From contig NZ_KQ948664.1 in assembly GCF_001514145.1 (NCBI RefSeq), positions 302,523 through 366,522 on the forward strand: DNA of 64,000 nt. Reading direction: 5' to 3'. The notes beneath the pieces are model-generated. The model did not search any database, was not told where the DNA came from, and was given only the letters and a program-made list of their open reading frames with translations. Shown piece by piece: positions 52,646-61,972 of the stretch. Positions within the stretch are counted from its first letter, which is position 1; each line of letters opens with the position of its first letter. A program made the translations under genes and the position numbers. The stretch is from Streptomyces canus (GTDB lineage: Bacteria > Actinomycetota > Actinomycetes > Streptomycetales > Streptomycetaceae).

Positions 52646-53221
52646 ATGACCGCCACCTACACCTTCGACGTCTTTTCCAGCCTCGACGGCTACGCCGCCG
52701 CCGGCGGTGACTGGACCGGCTACTGGGGCAAGCAAGGGCCCGAGTTGCTCGACCACCGCCTCGCCCTCTACCGCGAGGAGCAGCGGATGGTGTTCGGGGC
52801 CACCACCTACCGGGCGTTCGCGCAGATGACGGCCGAGAGCACCGAGGATTCCGATGTGCGCGACCCCTGGGTCACCCGGATGAGGAACCTGCCGACGACG
52901 GTCGTGTCGACCACGCTGGAAGGCCCCCTCGACTGGCCGGACGCGATCGTCGCTAGCGGCGACGCCGTGGATGTCGTAGCGCGGCTCAAGAAGGAGTCCG
53001 ACGTGCCGCTGCGTTCACACGGCAGCCTGTCGATGAACCGGGCGCTGATGGCCGCCGGTCTGGTCGACCGCGTGCAGGTGACGCTCTTCCCCGTCATCAC
53101 CGGCCGGACCGGCCTGGACCCGGTCTTCCGGGGTGCGGCCGACTTCGATCTGGAGCTGCTGGAGAGCCGGACGCTCGACGGTCACACCCAGGAACTCGTC
53201 TACCGGCCCACCCTTCACTGA
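52646..53221 (+). CDS. RibD C-terminal/DHFR-fold reductase
   Basis: 191 residues, ATG with GGAGAA upstream. DVFSSLDGYAAAGGDWTGYWG, MVFGATTYRAF, VVSTTLEGPLDWPDA and SHGSLSMNRALMAAGLVDRVQVTLFPVITG match the family. Probably NADPH-dependent; substrate unknown. A second, diverged family member lies at 14390. Confidence 0.9.
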   Translation: MTATYTFDVFSSLDGYAAAGGDWTGYWGKQGPELLDHRLALYREEQRMVFGATTYRAFAQMTAESTEDSDVRDPWVTRMRNLPTTVVSTTLEGPLDWPDAIVASGDAVDVVARLKKESDVPLRSHGSLSMNRALMAAGLVDRVQVTLFPVITGRTGLDPVFRGAADFDLELLESRTLDGHTQELVYRPTLH

Positions 53222-53240
53222 GCGCCGCGGACAACCGAAA

Positions 53241-53273
53241 GGGCCGCCCGCACCGCGAACGGTGGGACGGCCC
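53241..53273. terminator. Bidirectional hairpin
   Basis: GGGCCGCCCGCACCG and CGGTGGGACGGCCC pair around CGAA with one or two internal mismatches, between the convergent reductase and LAETG-protein genes. Confidence 0.75.
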
Positions 53274-53289
53274 CGTCAGTCAGAAAGGG

Positions 53290-54237
53290 TCAGGCGCGCG
53301 AGGCCTTACGGCGACGCGTGGCCAGCACGATGCCCGCGCCACCCGCGAGCAGCACCGCAGCACCGCCCGCGATCAGCGGGGTGTTGCTGCTGGCGCCCGT
53401 CTCGGCGAGGTTGTCGCCGCCGCCACCGTTGGGGGTGGGCGCGGCCGGAGTCGTCGTGGACTCCGAGGCCGACGGGGTCGGGGTGGACGTCGACGGGGTC
53501 TCCGAGGCGGGAGGCGTGCTCTCGGAGGCCGGCGGGGTGGACTCCGAGGCCGGCGGGGTCGACTCCGAGGCCGGAGGCGTGGTCTCCGAGGCCGGAGGCG
53601 TCGCCGGGGGCGTCGACGGCGGGGTGGCCGTGCAGTCCTTCGTGCCGCCGTTCCAGGCCGCGATCAGCTTGTCCTTGATGACCGGGTGGTCCGGGCCCTT
53701 GGGGAGGTCGCCGTGCGGAAGGCCGTCGTTGGCGTCCAGCTTGCCGTCGAACTTGGTGTTGCCCCGGTAGAGGTCGATCTGCGCGTAGCAGCCGACGTCC
53801 GGGATCGAGATGTCGAGGGAGTCGACGGCGCCGGCCTTGACGGTCACGGTGTCGAAGTCGTGGAAGACCTGCTCGCCGGAGGTGGCGAACGTCGGGCCGT
53901 GCGCGCGGTAGGACGCGAGAGAGGCCGTGCAGGTGGACGCGTCGCCCGCCGCGCGGACCTTGACGTGGACCTTGCCGTCGTCGGTCGGCTTCAGGTTCAG
54001 GTCGTCGACCTTGACCGAGGCGAAGAAGTTCTTGCCGTCGAGGGAGAACTCGCAGCGGTCGGTCTCGGTCTTCGAGCCGGCGCCCGTACCCGGCTTGTAG
54101 CTTCCGCCGTCCTCCCAGCCCTTGCCACCGGGGCAGTCGGATGCCGAGGCGACGGAGGCGAGAGCAGCGGAGAAGGCGAGCGTCGCGGCGCCCGTCCCCA
54201 GCAGGCGCCGCAGGGTGACACGTCTCGCTATGGACAT
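53290..54237 (-). CDS. Sortase-anchored (LAETG) surface protein
   Basis: 315 residues. Signal peptide ~1-32, a Cys-containing beta-rich ectodomain (33-200), a Pro-rich stalk of PPASEST repeats (~205-265), then LAETG (277-281), a hydrophobic helix and an Arg/Lys tail. LAxTG is the motif of class E sortases that attach streptomycete surface proteins such as long chaplins to peptidoglycan. The ectodomain has no known function. Confidence 0.92.
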   Translation of the reverse strand: MSIARRVTLRRLLGTGAATLAFSAALASVASASDCPGGKGWEDGGSYKPGTGAGSKTETDRCEFSLDGKNFFASVKVDDLNLKPTDDGKVHVKVRAAGDASTCTASLASYRAHGPTFATSGEQVFHDFDTVTVKAGAVDSLDISIPDVGCYAQIDLYRGNTKFDGKLDANDGLPHGDLPKGPDHPVIKDKLIAAWNGGTKDCTATPPSTPPATPPASETTPPASESTPPASESTPPASESTPPASETPSTSTPTPSASESTTTPAAPTPNGGGGDNLAETGASSNTPLIAGGAAVLLAGGAGIVLATRRRKASRA

Positions 54238-54492
54238 ACGTATCCCGTCAGAATGAGAGTGAGTGATCTCAGAAAACACTGGGCCCATTGGTCACATGCG
54301 CCACGGTGTTCACACATCGTGGATCTCTCTGCGGAATGCTGTCAACCTGCGGTGATACAACGCCGGTTCAGGAGCCATCACAATTTCGACACACCGGGAA
54401 CGGTCAACTCCGCATAACCCCGGTTCACGTTTCCGACCAGTGGGCAGATATCCCCTTTATTTCCCGCACGGACATATTGCAGAGGAGCCCGC

Positions 54493-56154
54493 GTGACCGC
54501 CCGCACCACCACGCCCGACCTCTCCGGCAAGGACCCCGACTGGTGGCGGCAGGCCGTCGTCTACCAGGTGTATCCGCGCAGTTTCGCCGACGCCGACGGT
54601 GACGGCCTCGGGGACATCCAGGGCGTCACCGAGCGCCTCACGCACCTGGCCGCCCTCGGCGCCGACGCGCTGTGGCTGAGCCCCTTCTACCCCTCCGAGC
54701 TCGCCGACGGCGGCTACGACGTCGCCGACTACCGGGACGTCGACCCGCGCCTCGGGACGCTCGACGACTTCGACGCGATGGTCACCGAAGCGCACCGGCT
54801 CGGACTGAAGGTGATCGTCGACCTCGTCCCCAACCACACCTCCCACCAGCACGTATGGTTCCAGGAGGCCCTCGCGGCCGGCCCCGGGTCCGCGGCGCGC
54901 GAGCGGTACGTGTTCCGCGACGGACGCGGCGCGCACGGCGAACTCCCGCCCACCGACTGGCAGTCCGTCTTCGGCGGCAGCGCCTGGCGGCGGGTGCCGG
55001 ACGGGCAGTGGTACCTGCACCTGTTCGCCCCCGAGCAGCCCGACCTCAACTGGTCGCACGACGAGGTCCGCGAGGACTTCCGCACCACCCTGCGCTTCTG
55101 GTCCGACCGCGGGGTCGACGGCTTCCGCGTGGACGTGGCGCACGCGCTGGCCAAGGACCTGACCGAGCCGTTGCGCGACCTCGGGGACCTGCCCGGCGTA
55201 GCGGAGGAGGCCCTGGGCCACCTGCCGCCGGGCGGCCACCCCTACTGGGACCGCGACGAGGTCCACGAGATCTACCGCGACTGGCGCACGATCCTCGACT
55301 CCTACACCCCGCCCCGCATGGCCGTCGCCGAGGCCTGGGTCCCGGGCCCGCGCCGTGCGCTGTACGCCCGCGCGGACGAACTCGGCCAGGCCTTCAACTT
55401 CGAGTACCTGCAGACGGCCTGGGACGCCGGCGAGCTGCGCCAGGTCATCACCGACTCCCTGACCACCGCCCGCGCGGCCCACGCCTCGGCCACCTGGGTG
55501 CTCTCCAACCACGATGTCGTACGGCACGCCTCCCGCCTCGTGCTCCCGCCGGGCACCGACGAGAACGCCTGGCTGCTGTCCGGCGGCCACGCACCCGCCG
55601 TGGACGGACACCAGGGCCTGCGACGCGCTCGCGCGGCCACGCTGCTCATGCTCGCGCTGCCGGGATCGTCGTACGTCTACCAAGGCGAGGAACTCGGTCT
55701 GCCCGAGGTCGCCGACCTGCCCTTCGAGGTGCTCCAGGACCCGATCTGGGAGCAGACGGGCCGGGTCCGCAAGGGGCGCGACGGATGCCGGGTGCCGCTG
55801 CCGTGGACGACGAGCGGTCCGTCGTACGGCTTCGGAGCCGGCGGTGCCTGGCTGCCGCAGCCGGAGTGGTTCGCCGGGTACGCCGTGGAGGCCCAGGACG
55901 GTGTCGAGGGCTCCACGCTGGAGCTGTACCGCACCGCCCTGCGCCTGCGCCGCAAGCTCCTTCAGGGGGAGGACCTCACGTGGGCGGACGCCTCCCCGGC
56001 CGACGTGCTGGACTTCGCCCGGCACGAGGGCTGGCGGTGCGTCACCAATCTGTCGGACCGGGCCGTCCCGCTCCCGGCGGGGGAGGTACTGCTCACCAGC
56101 AGCCCGCTGGAGGACGGGCTGCTGGGACCCGACACGACCGCCTGGCTCGGTTAG
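54493..56154 (+). CDS. Alpha-glucosidase, GH13 family
   Basis: 553 residues, GTG with AGAGGAG upstream; no signal peptide, so cytosolic. Catalytic triad of GH13: nucleophile Asp214 in GFRVDVAH, acid/base Glu280 in AVAEAW, and Asp341 in LSNHD. VVYQVYPRSFADADGDGLGDIQG and the order of domains resemble oligo-1,6/alpha-glucosidases. It likely hydrolyses maltose- or isomaltose-type sugars. It ends 2 bp from the convergent DUF4142 gene. Confidence 0.94.
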   Translation: MTARTTTPDLSGKDPDWWRQAVVYQVYPRSFADADGDGLGDIQGVTERLTHLAALGADALWLSPFYPSELADGGYDVADYRDVDPRLGTLDDFDAMVTEAHRLGLKVIVDLVPNHTSHQHVWFQEALAAGPGSAARERYVFRDGRGAHGELPPTDWQSVFGGSAWRRVPDGQWYLHLFAPEQPDLNWSHDEVREDFRTTLRFWSDRGVDGFRVDVAHALAKDLTEPLRDLGDLPGVAEEALGHLPPGGHPYWDRDEVHEIYRDWRTILDSYTPPRMAVAEAWVPGPRRALYARADELGQAFNFEYLQTAWDAGELRQVITDSLTTARAAHASATWVLSNHDVVRHASRLVLPPGTDENAWLLSGGHAPAVDGHQGLRRARAATLLMLALPGSSYVYQGEELGLPEVADLPFEVLQDPIWEQTGRVRKGRDGCRVPLPWTTSGPSYGFGAGGAWLPQPEWFAGYAVEAQDGVEGSTLELYRTALRLRRKLLQGEDLTWADASPADVLDFARHEGWRCVTNLSDRAVPLPAGEVLLTSSPLEDGLLGPDTTAWLG

Positions 56155-56156
56155 GG

Positions 56157-56945
56157 CTAACCCACGGTCGGCGTCGGGGTCGGGGCCGCGCCCGCGGCCG
56201 GGGTGGCGCCGTTCGCGTTCTCGCCGGGGACGCCGAGCGGTGTCGAGGTCGGGTTCGGCGGCGGGGTGAGCACGACCATCGGCGCGCCGGGCTGCGGGGC
56301 CGGCGGCGTGAGGTCGGTGTCGGGCAGTTTCGGCGGAGTGGTCTGCATGAAGAGGGCCTGGTCGAAGTTGACGAAGCCGGTCTTCTCCATGACCGTCATG
56401 TGGTCGAGCACCGTGTCGTTGGCCATGTCGGCCAGCGACCGCACCAGTGAGTTCTTGGTGGTGGAGCGCACCTTCGAGATCGTGTTGAAGATCGAGCCGT
56501 GCGTCACCCGCAGGATGTTGGCGAAGTTCGTGTCGAACTGCTGGCCATTGCTCGACTCGATCGTGTTCACGAAGCCGACCTGCTGCGGGCTCGCCACGTT
56601 CGGGATGGTGATGTTGAGCATCGGGGCGATCTTGCGGCAGGCGGCGTCCAGCGCCGCGTGTCCGTCGATGAGATGCCTTCCGGCTTCCTTCACCTCCGGG
56701 GTGGTGCCCTTCTGCAGGGCTACCTCTCCCAGCGGGTACTCCCACAGGCCCGCCGCACGCACCTTGACGACGAAGTCCCGGTCCAGCTCGGTCAGCGGAC
56801 CCCACTGCGTCTGGGCGATGATTCTGTCCTGAGCGGTCGCCGCCTGACTGACACCCAGCATGGACGGGTACGCGAGAGCGGCCAGCGTCAGTGTGAGGGC
56901 TCCGCCCACGACCAGCGTTCCCATCGCGTTGCGCGAGAGTGGCAC
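56157..56945 (-). CDS. Exported DUF4142 protein
   Basis: 262 residues, GTG start with GGAGG 4-5 nt upstream. A signal/anchor helix (9-36) precedes a DUF4142 four-helix domain (DRDFVVKVRAAGLWEYPLGEVALQKG..., HLIDGHAALDAACRKIA). A Pro/Thr-rich C-terminal tail follows. DUF4142 proteins are periplasmic/extracytoplasmic with unknown function. It lacks a clear metal-binding His set. Confidence 0.92.
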   Translation of the reverse strand: MPLSRNAMGTLVVGGALTLTLAALAYPSMLGVSQAATAQDRIIAQTQWGPLTELDRDFVVKVRAAGLWEYPLGEVALQKGTTPEVKEAGRHLIDGHAALDAACRKIAPMLNITIPNVASPQQVGFVNTIESSNGQQFDTNFANILRVTHGSIFNTISKVRSTTKNSLVRSLADMANDTVLDHMTVMEKTGFVNFDQALFMQTTPPKLPDTDLTPPAPQPGAPMVVLTPPPNPTSTPLGVPGENANGATPAAGAAPTPTPTVG

Positions 56946-57162
56946 CGTGCCTCCTGCCCGGTAGGGTTCCCCGCCGGGAGGCGGGTCGGACGCACAGGAG
57001 TACGCACGCGGGGCCGTAGTTGTTCACCACCTCTTCCGGAGGATGACCGGGCTCACAGACGCACCGTCAGGACAGACCCCCGGCCGCCGGTTGACCGTCC
57101 GTTGACCGGTTCGCGGGAAAGTCCTGGCGAAATCGCGGGAGAGACCTGACGGGCCCCGGACC

Positions 57163-57168
57163 TAGATT
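57163..57168 (+). promoter_or_regulatory. -10 element for leaderless transcript
   Basis: TAGATT, then 6 nt, then the ATG at 57175; no ribosome site is present. This geometry places the transcription start at the A of the ATG, so translation is probably leaderless. Confidence 0.6.
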
Positions 57169-57174
57169 CGCCGC

Positions 57175-57855
57175 ATGTCCATGCCACAGCGGTCGCAGCG
57201 GCCCCTTCCCGTCCTGCCCTACCGCAAGCCCACCAAGGGTCGCGACTACTGGGTGATCGACGACGTGCTCCCGGATGTCGACGCCGTACGGGAACGCTGC
57301 CTCGCCAAGGACGACTGGGTGAAGGGATATCCGTACACCTCGGAGACCTGGCCGGGACTGCGGACCATGCCGGGGCTCGAACCCGGTGAGCTCGGGAGGA
57401 TCGAGCGGCTGGTGAAGCAGGCGACCGGGGCCAAGGAACTGTGGGTGCAGCGGGCGCCCGGCGGGGGCACCCTCAACCACAACTGCGTCCAGGTCGTGGG
57501 GGAGGGCGAGAGCGAGCCCCGGCCGCACACCGACTCGCGGGCGCTGTGCCGGTACGCCGCCGTGCTGTATCTCAACCCCGGCGTCCCCAAGGACTGCGGC
57601 ACCAGCTTCTACCGGCAGGCCATGCCCGGCGGCCGGCTCGGCGGCAACGTGGTGCAGGCCCCGCACAACAACCTCGTCGAAGCCCTCGGCACCCGCTTCG
57701 TCGCGCCGGACGCCTTCGAGGAGGACGTACGGGTACCGCACCGGTACAACCGGCTGCTCCTCTACAACGCCAACCTCGTGCACAGCGCGACCGGTTACTC
57801 CGGCAGCACGCTGGAGGAGAAGCGGATGACGGCCGTCTTCTTCTGGATGGCGTGA
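57175..57855 (+). CDS. Fe(II)/2OG-type dioxygenase-like protein (DUF6445-like)
   Basis: 226 residues, no signal. PHTDSRALCRYAAVLYLNPGVPKDCGTSFYR gives a His-x-Asp pair, and LLLYNANLVHSATGY a downstream His, followed by KRMTAVFFW with a candidate Arg. This is the HxD...H...R arrangement of 2-oxoglutarate oxygenases. The DUF6445 label is from memory. Substrate unknown. Start probably leaderless at the first ATG. Confidence 0.85.
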   Translation: MSMPQRSQRPLPVLPYRKPTKGRDYWVIDDVLPDVDAVRERCLAKDDWVKGYPYTSETWPGLRTMPGLEPGELGRIERLVKQATGAKELWVQRAPGGGTLNHNCVQVVGEGESEPRPHTDSRALCRYAAVLYLNPGVPKDCGTSFYRQAMPGGRLGGNVVQAPHNNLVEALGTRFVAPDAFEEDVRVPHRYNRLLLYNANLVHSATGYSGSTLEEKRMTAVFFWMA

Positions 57856-57875
57856 CGGGATGGCGTGACCGGGCC

Positions 57876-58334
57876 CTAGTGGCGGACCGCTCTCGGCACC
57901 CTCGCCCGCACGTCCCCCGTCAGGTCGTGCGTGCTGCGCGCGGTTCCCTTCCCCGTGCCACCCGCGGGTACGTCCGACACGGTCAGCACGACCGCGTCCA
58001 GCAGTTTGCCGTTCTTGTCGGTGAAGTCGACCTCGACGGTGAAGGACTTCGCCGAGTCCGCGGAGTTGGTGGCGGTGACCTCCACCGTCGTACGACCGTC
58101 CGAAGCGGTGGCGGGGGCGCCGAGCCGTACGTCGTCCCTGGCGTCGGCGCCGTTCTTGATGTCGTCGAACCGCCTGCCTGCCTCCGCCGTGGCCGACGAC
58201 ACCGCCTCCCCGGCGCGGGACGCGGCCGACGCGACCTTGCTCGCCACCGACGACGGGCTGTCGTCGTCGGAGCAGGCGGTCAGGCCGGTGAGGGCCAGAG
58301 TCGTCAGCAGCGCGGCAGTCGTCCAGCGTGTCAT
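57876..58334 (-). CDS. Small lipoprotein
   Basis: 152 residues, ATG with GGAGG upstream. Lipobox LTAC (Cys21) after a short signal; Ser/Ala-rich spacer; a beta-rich domain (TTVEVTATNSADSAKSFTVEVDFTDKNGKLLDAVVLTVSDVPAGGTG) resembling FxLYD-type modules that bind the cell envelope. Function unknown. Confidence 0.88.
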   Translation of the reverse strand: MTRWTTAALLTTLALTGLTACSDDDSPSSVASKVASAASRAGEAVSSATAEAGRRFDDIKNGADARDDVRLGAPATASDGRTTVEVTATNSADSAKSFTVEVDFTDKNGKLLDAVVLTVSDVPAGGTGKGTARSTHDLTGDVRARVPRAVRH

Positions 58335-58482
58335 CTCGCCTCCAGCGGGGTGTCCCTCCAGTGAAGGGCCCTCCCCCTGCGGCCGCACGCCCGGCGTCAC
58401 CCGAACGGCCCACTCCCGTGGTGACCGCCCCCGCTGCGCCCGATGGTCGAAGCACATCGACCCCGAAAGGCGGGACACGGTC

Positions 58483-58956
58483 ATGACGCAGCAACCGCAC
58501 GCCACACAGCCGTCCGCGGGCACAGCATCGACCCCGGCCCCGACCCCCGCGCCGGGTCTCGGCCCAACCCCCACCGAGACCGCGTGGGCCACCGGCGGCG
58601 TCGTCTTCGCCGGTGTGCTGATGCTGGTGAAGGGCGTCCTGGCGATCTTCCAGGGAATCTCCCTGCTCGCGAAGGACGATGTCTGGTCCCGCGTCGGCGA
58701 CTACGTCTACAAGATCAACCTCACCGGCTGGGGTGTGATCCTCCTCTGCCTGGGCGCCCTCGCGGTCGTCACCGGCGCGTTCGTCCTCAGGGGCGCCGCC
58801 TGGGCCCGGATGACCGGCATATTCCTGGCCTCGCTGAGCATGATCGCCCAGTTCCTCTTCCTGCCCTACGCCCCGTTCTGGTCGCTCATCATGGTCGGCG
58901 TCGACTTCTTCGTGATCTGGGCGCTGGCGGTGTACAAGCCGGAGAGGCGGGTCTGA
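58483..58956 (+). CDS. Four-helix membrane protein (DUF7144-like)
   Basis: 157 residues: a Pro/Thr-rich cytoplasmic head, then four helices (ETAWATGGVVFAGVLMLVKG, GWGVILLCLGALAVVTGAFVL, WARMTGIFLASLSMIAQFLFLPY, MVGVDFFVIWALAVY). The pattern matches a widespread actinobacterial family of unknown role. Confidence 0.88.
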   Translation: MTQQPHATQPSAGTASTPAPTPAPGLGPTPTETAWATGGVVFAGVLMLVKGVLAIFQGISLLAKDDVWSRVGDYVYKINLTGWGVILLCLGALAVVTGAFVLRGAAWARMTGIFLASLSMIAQFLFLPYAPFWSLIMVGVDFFVIWALAVYKPERRV

Positions 58957-59151
58957 TCGATCCCGAACGCGGGGCGGACAGCGGCGTCGGCATGAGGCGT
59001 GCCGCACTCGGCCCACCGCATCGGGCGCCGGGGACGTCGACGACGGGGTCGCGTGCTCCCGCGCGAGGCGATGGGGCGGCACCACTGAGCGGCGGGGGCT
59101 GACCTCGTGGCGGGGCAGGACCGCGTGCGTGCCCGGCCGCCCTCGGGCCGG

Positions 59152-59523
59152 TCACACGTGGCCGAGGCCGCCGCTGCCGAAGCCGCCGCTGGAGCCGGGC
59201 AGCCAGCGTTTGCGGTCCTGGTCCTTTCCTCGTCTGCTTCCCGAGTGATGGAGCTGGTACGGCATCAGCCGTTCCTGCTCGTCCGCGGTGACCGGCAGCT
59301 CGTCCGGCTCGCGCATCTCCCGCATCTCACGGATCGGCCCGGTCTCCGGGAGGTGCGGCTGCTCCGTGCTGAGCGGCCGTGGAAGCTCCCGGTCCTGGAC
59401 CCGCATGCCGAACACCACGGCACACACCAGCGCGCCGGCGATGAACAGTCCACCGGCGAAGGCGGCGATCACGTTGATTACTTCGCTCGACGAGGCCGCC
59501 AGGACAAACGTCGCGGTACTCAT
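59152..59523 (-). CDS. Small membrane protein (DUF6479-like)
   Basis: 123 residues with one N-terminal helix (VINVIAAFAGGLFIAGALVCAVVFGM) and a charged tail (REMREMREPDELPVTADEQERL). GATAAT lies 6 nt upstream of the ATG, and the preceding gene ends only 7 bp away, so both leaderless and coupled expression are possible. Confidence 0.8.
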   Translation of the reverse strand: MSTATFVLAASSSEVINVIAAFAGGLFIAGALVCAVVFGMRVQDRELPRPLSTEQPHLPETGPIREMREMREPDELPVTADEQERLMPYQLHHSGSRRGKDQDRKRWLPGSSGGFGSGGLGHV

Positions 59524-59530
59524 ACTCCGA

Positions 59531-59929
59531 TTATCGCCCAATCGGGGCGAAAGGGGAGTCCCGAGGGACCACCGTGACCCGGTGGAAGTTGCACACGGCC
59601 GGGCCGACGGGCCCGGTCCCCGCCTGGTGGGCCTTCAGGGCCACGCTGACCAGGCTCATCAGCAGATCGACGTCGGTCTCGCAGTCGAGGTGGACGGTGA
59701 CCCAGCGGGAACCCGGCAGCAGCCGGACCGCGGTCGATTCCTGGAGGTCGTCGTGGAATCTGCGGATGGCCGGTTCGGTGAGGTGCAGATCCACGTCCCG
59801 CCCCGGGTGGAAGTGCACGATCTCGCTGTGCCCGGAGCGCAGCGCCAGCCCTGCCCCGCAGCTGGGCAGGCCCGTGCTGAGGTCGGACCACGCCTCCAGG
59901 CGCTCCAGGGCGCGCTCGGCCAGAGTCAT
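59531..59929 (-). CDS. Luciferase-domain (PF17648-like) protein
   Basis: 132 residues, cytosolic. EIVHFHPGRDVDLHLTEPAIRRFHDDLQESTAVRLLPGSRWVTVHLDCETDVDLLMSLVSVALKAHQ resembles the small luciferase-domain family common in actinomycetes; no light-emitting activity is implied. It lies 7 bp upstream of the DUF6479-like gene, suggesting an operon. Confidence 0.78.
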   Translation of the reverse strand: MTLAERALERLEAWSDLSTGLPSCGAGLALRSGHSEIVHFHPGRDVDLHLTEPAIRRFHDDLQESTAVRLLPGSRWVTVHLDCETDVDLLMSLVSVALKAHQAGTGPVGPAVCNFHRVTVVPRDSPFAPIGR

Positions 59930-60025
59930 GCGCCCATCGTCGCCCGCTCACCGCCTCGCAACCAGAGGTTGAGCGAAACGTAACCGGGGCGTGAGGTGTC
60001 GCACGGGCCTCGCTCGGGGTGTGGT

Positions 60026-60805
60026 TCACGTCGTTCGTCCGCGTACGGCCCAGGCGCGTGCCGAGAGGGGGATCGAACCGTCGGCGGCGGTGGGGGCGGC
60101 CGCGCGCAGGGCTTCGCGCAGGTCGTCCCGGGCGGCCGGGGGGAGGGTGGTGACATAGCCCGGCGCGGGGCCCTGTCCGGCCAGGAAGGGGCCCCACAGA
60201 TCGGCGAAGTCGGCGAAGACCGTGGGGACTTCGATCGCGCGCACGATCACGTCGGCGAGTCCCGCGGTCGTCCACAGGTCGTGCAGCGGCTGGGGACGAC
60301 AGCCGGGGAACCGCAGAGCCTCGTCCAACTCGGCCGCGGCCGGGTCGAGTTCGGCGGCGGTGTCCCAGAAGAGACGCACCATGCGCATCCCGTCGGCGTA
60401 GTCCCAGACGTACCCGGCCACCACAGCGCCGCCCGGCCGGACCGCGCGGGCCATCGCGGTGACCGCCGCCGCGGGGTCGGGCAGGAAGTTCAGGGTCAGC
60501 CCGCTGACCGCCACGTCGAAGGAGCCGTCCCGGACGGGAAGCGCCATGGCGTCCGCCACGACCCCGGACCGGCCCGCGCGGACGAAGCCCTCGGAGCGGT
60601 CGCAGCCCACGACCAGGCCGGGCCGGCAGCGCTCCCGGACCACGGCCGACAGCACCCCGGTGCCGCACCCCACGTCCAGCCACCGCAGCCCGTCCGGACG
60701 GCCGAGCCAGGCGGTGAACTCGCGCGCGACCGCCCGGCTCCAGCGGCCCATGTAACGGTCGTAGGCGGCGCCGGACGCCCACACGTCGTATCGCTGTCCG
60801 TCCAT
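60026..60805 (-). CDS. Class I SAM-dependent methyltransferase
   Basis: 259 residues. SAM-binding motif I is LDVGCGTG (43-50), followed by VGCDRSEGFV, DAMALPVRDGSFDVAVSGLTLNFLPD and the post-core region of Methyltransf_11/25 types. It methylates an unknown small molecule. The frame stays open another 140 codons upstream, through the repeat region, but ATG 60805 with GGGAG is the natural start. Confidence 0.9.
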   Translation of the reverse strand: MDGQRYDVWASGAAYDRYMGRWSRAVAREFTAWLGRPDGLRWLDVGCGTGVLSAVVRERCRPGLVVGCDRSEGFVRAGRSGVVADAMALPVRDGSFDVAVSGLTLNFLPDPAAAVTAMARAVRPGGAVVAGYVWDYADGMRMVRLFWDTAAELDPAAAELDEALRFPGCRPQPLHDLWTTAGLADVIVRAIEVPTVFADFADLWGPFLAGQGPAPGYVTTLPPAARDDLREALRAAAPTAADGSIPLSARAWAVRGRTT

Positions 60806-61211
60806 GGCTCCCACGATCCTCGCCCCACGGGCTTTCTTCTCGGCTTCTCGCCTTCGGGCCCGCCGGGCATCCTGCTTCTCCACGGGACCGGCCGGGCTCG
60901 CTCCTGCCTTTCCGCGCCGCTCCTTGCCGTTCCACCTGGACCGCCGGGCTCCGTGTTCCACCGCCAGGGCCCGCCGGGCATCTTGTTTCCCCACCCGGCC
61001 CCGCCGCTCCCTGCCTGCCGCGGGCCACGCCGGGGCTCGCTCCCTGCCTTTCCGCCGGGGTGGCCGGCCGCCTGTTGCCGTCGCCCTTTCACCGCAAGGG
61101 CCCGCCGGGGCACCCCGTTTCTCCGCCGGACCCCCCGAGAACATCCGCGTGAACCGATTGCCGGGTTCGGGACGATGAGGGGGTGAACCAATCGTTCCGA
61201 AGGGGGACTCC
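60806..61211. repeat. Degenerate repeats upstream of the methyltransferase
   Basis: Imperfect copies of GGGCCCGCCGGGCATC... (near 60857, 60977, 61098) and GGGCTCGCTCCTGCCTTTCCGC (near 60894, 61034) interleave through about 300 bp. No conventional gene is visible. Confidence 0.65.
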
Positions 61212-61922
61212 GTGAGTGAGAACACCGTCCGGCCCGCCGTGCGCTCGGCGCGTGGCTCCGCCCGCCTCGCCGTCGCCGGGCTCGGGCTCGCCGGTGCCGC
61301 CTACGCGCTGCGGGCCGTGTGGGACATCCGGCTCGCCGTCGCGGGGGAGCCCGCCTCCGGGCCGCCGAACCAGGGCGAGGGCCGGCACCGGCCGCTGAAC
61401 GCCCTGGAGGACTCGTACCACCTGGTCAGCACGGCCGGAAGCCTCCTCACGCTGGTGTGTGCGGCCCTGTTCATCGGCTGGCTGGGGCGGATGCGGGACA
61501 ACGCGCGGGCCCTGTCCGGCGAGCGCCCGCGCTACTCCGGCATCTGGGTCTACGCCGCCTGGTTCGTGCCGATCGTCAACCTGTGGTTCCCGCGCGGCAT
61601 CGTCGCCGACATCCACCACCAGAGCGCCCCGGACCGGAAGCTGCCCGTCGTCGTGAACGTGTGGTGGGCGCTGTGGCTGCTCGGCATGGTCACCGGGCTC
61701 GGCCTGATGTACGACGGCGACACGGACGACCTCATCGCCCGCGCCTACAACGGCGTGACCACGCTGCTGGTCGCCGATCTCGCCGTCGTCGGCGCGGCCG
61801 TCGCCGGGATCCTCATGGTGCGCGCGCTGACCGCTGTACAACGTGTGTACATCGACGGCCAGTTGCGTACGCCGAGTGGCGATCCCTTGAAGGAAGTCGT
61901 CAGGGTGTTTGATCGGGATTGA
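61212..61922 (+). CDS. DUF4328 membrane protein
   Basis: 236 residues, GTG with GGGGGA upstream. The DUF4328 pattern is present: LVSTAGSLLTLVCAALFIGWLGRMRDNARAL and YSGIWVYAAWFVPIVNLWFPRGIVADIHHQS, with about four to five helices. Multi-pass membrane protein of unknown function, common in streptomycetes. Confidence 0.92.
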   Translation: MSENTVRPAVRSARGSARLAVAGLGLAGAAYALRAVWDIRLAVAGEPASGPPNQGEGRHRPLNALEDSYHLVSTAGSLLTLVCAALFIGWLGRMRDNARALSGERPRYSGIWVYAAWFVPIVNLWFPRGIVADIHHQSAPDRKLPVVVNVWWALWLLGMVTGLGLMYDGDTDDLIARAYNGVTTLLVADLAVVGAAVAGILMVRALTAVQRVYIDGQLRTPSGDPLKEVVRVFDRD

Positions 61923-61972
61923 GGGCACTTACTGTTGCGCCTACGTGACAGCCCCCCACCCACAGGATCGCC

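Noticed and set aside
52593..52705. Upstream peptide reading MSTEKSPQKSIEKAGERHD before the DHFR-fold gene
   Set aside because: Has a plausible start but overlaps the real gene in another frame and soon becomes an Arg-rich shadow; left out as a gene, though a short uORF is not excluded.
54457..57030. Minus-strand open frame of ~857 codons across GH13 and DUF4142 genes
   Set aside because: It spans two well-supported genes and has no domain content.
60806..61225. N-terminal extension of the methyltransferase through the repeat region
   Set aside because: The natural start with GGGAG is at 60805 and the extension has only repeat-derived Arg/Ala/Gly content.
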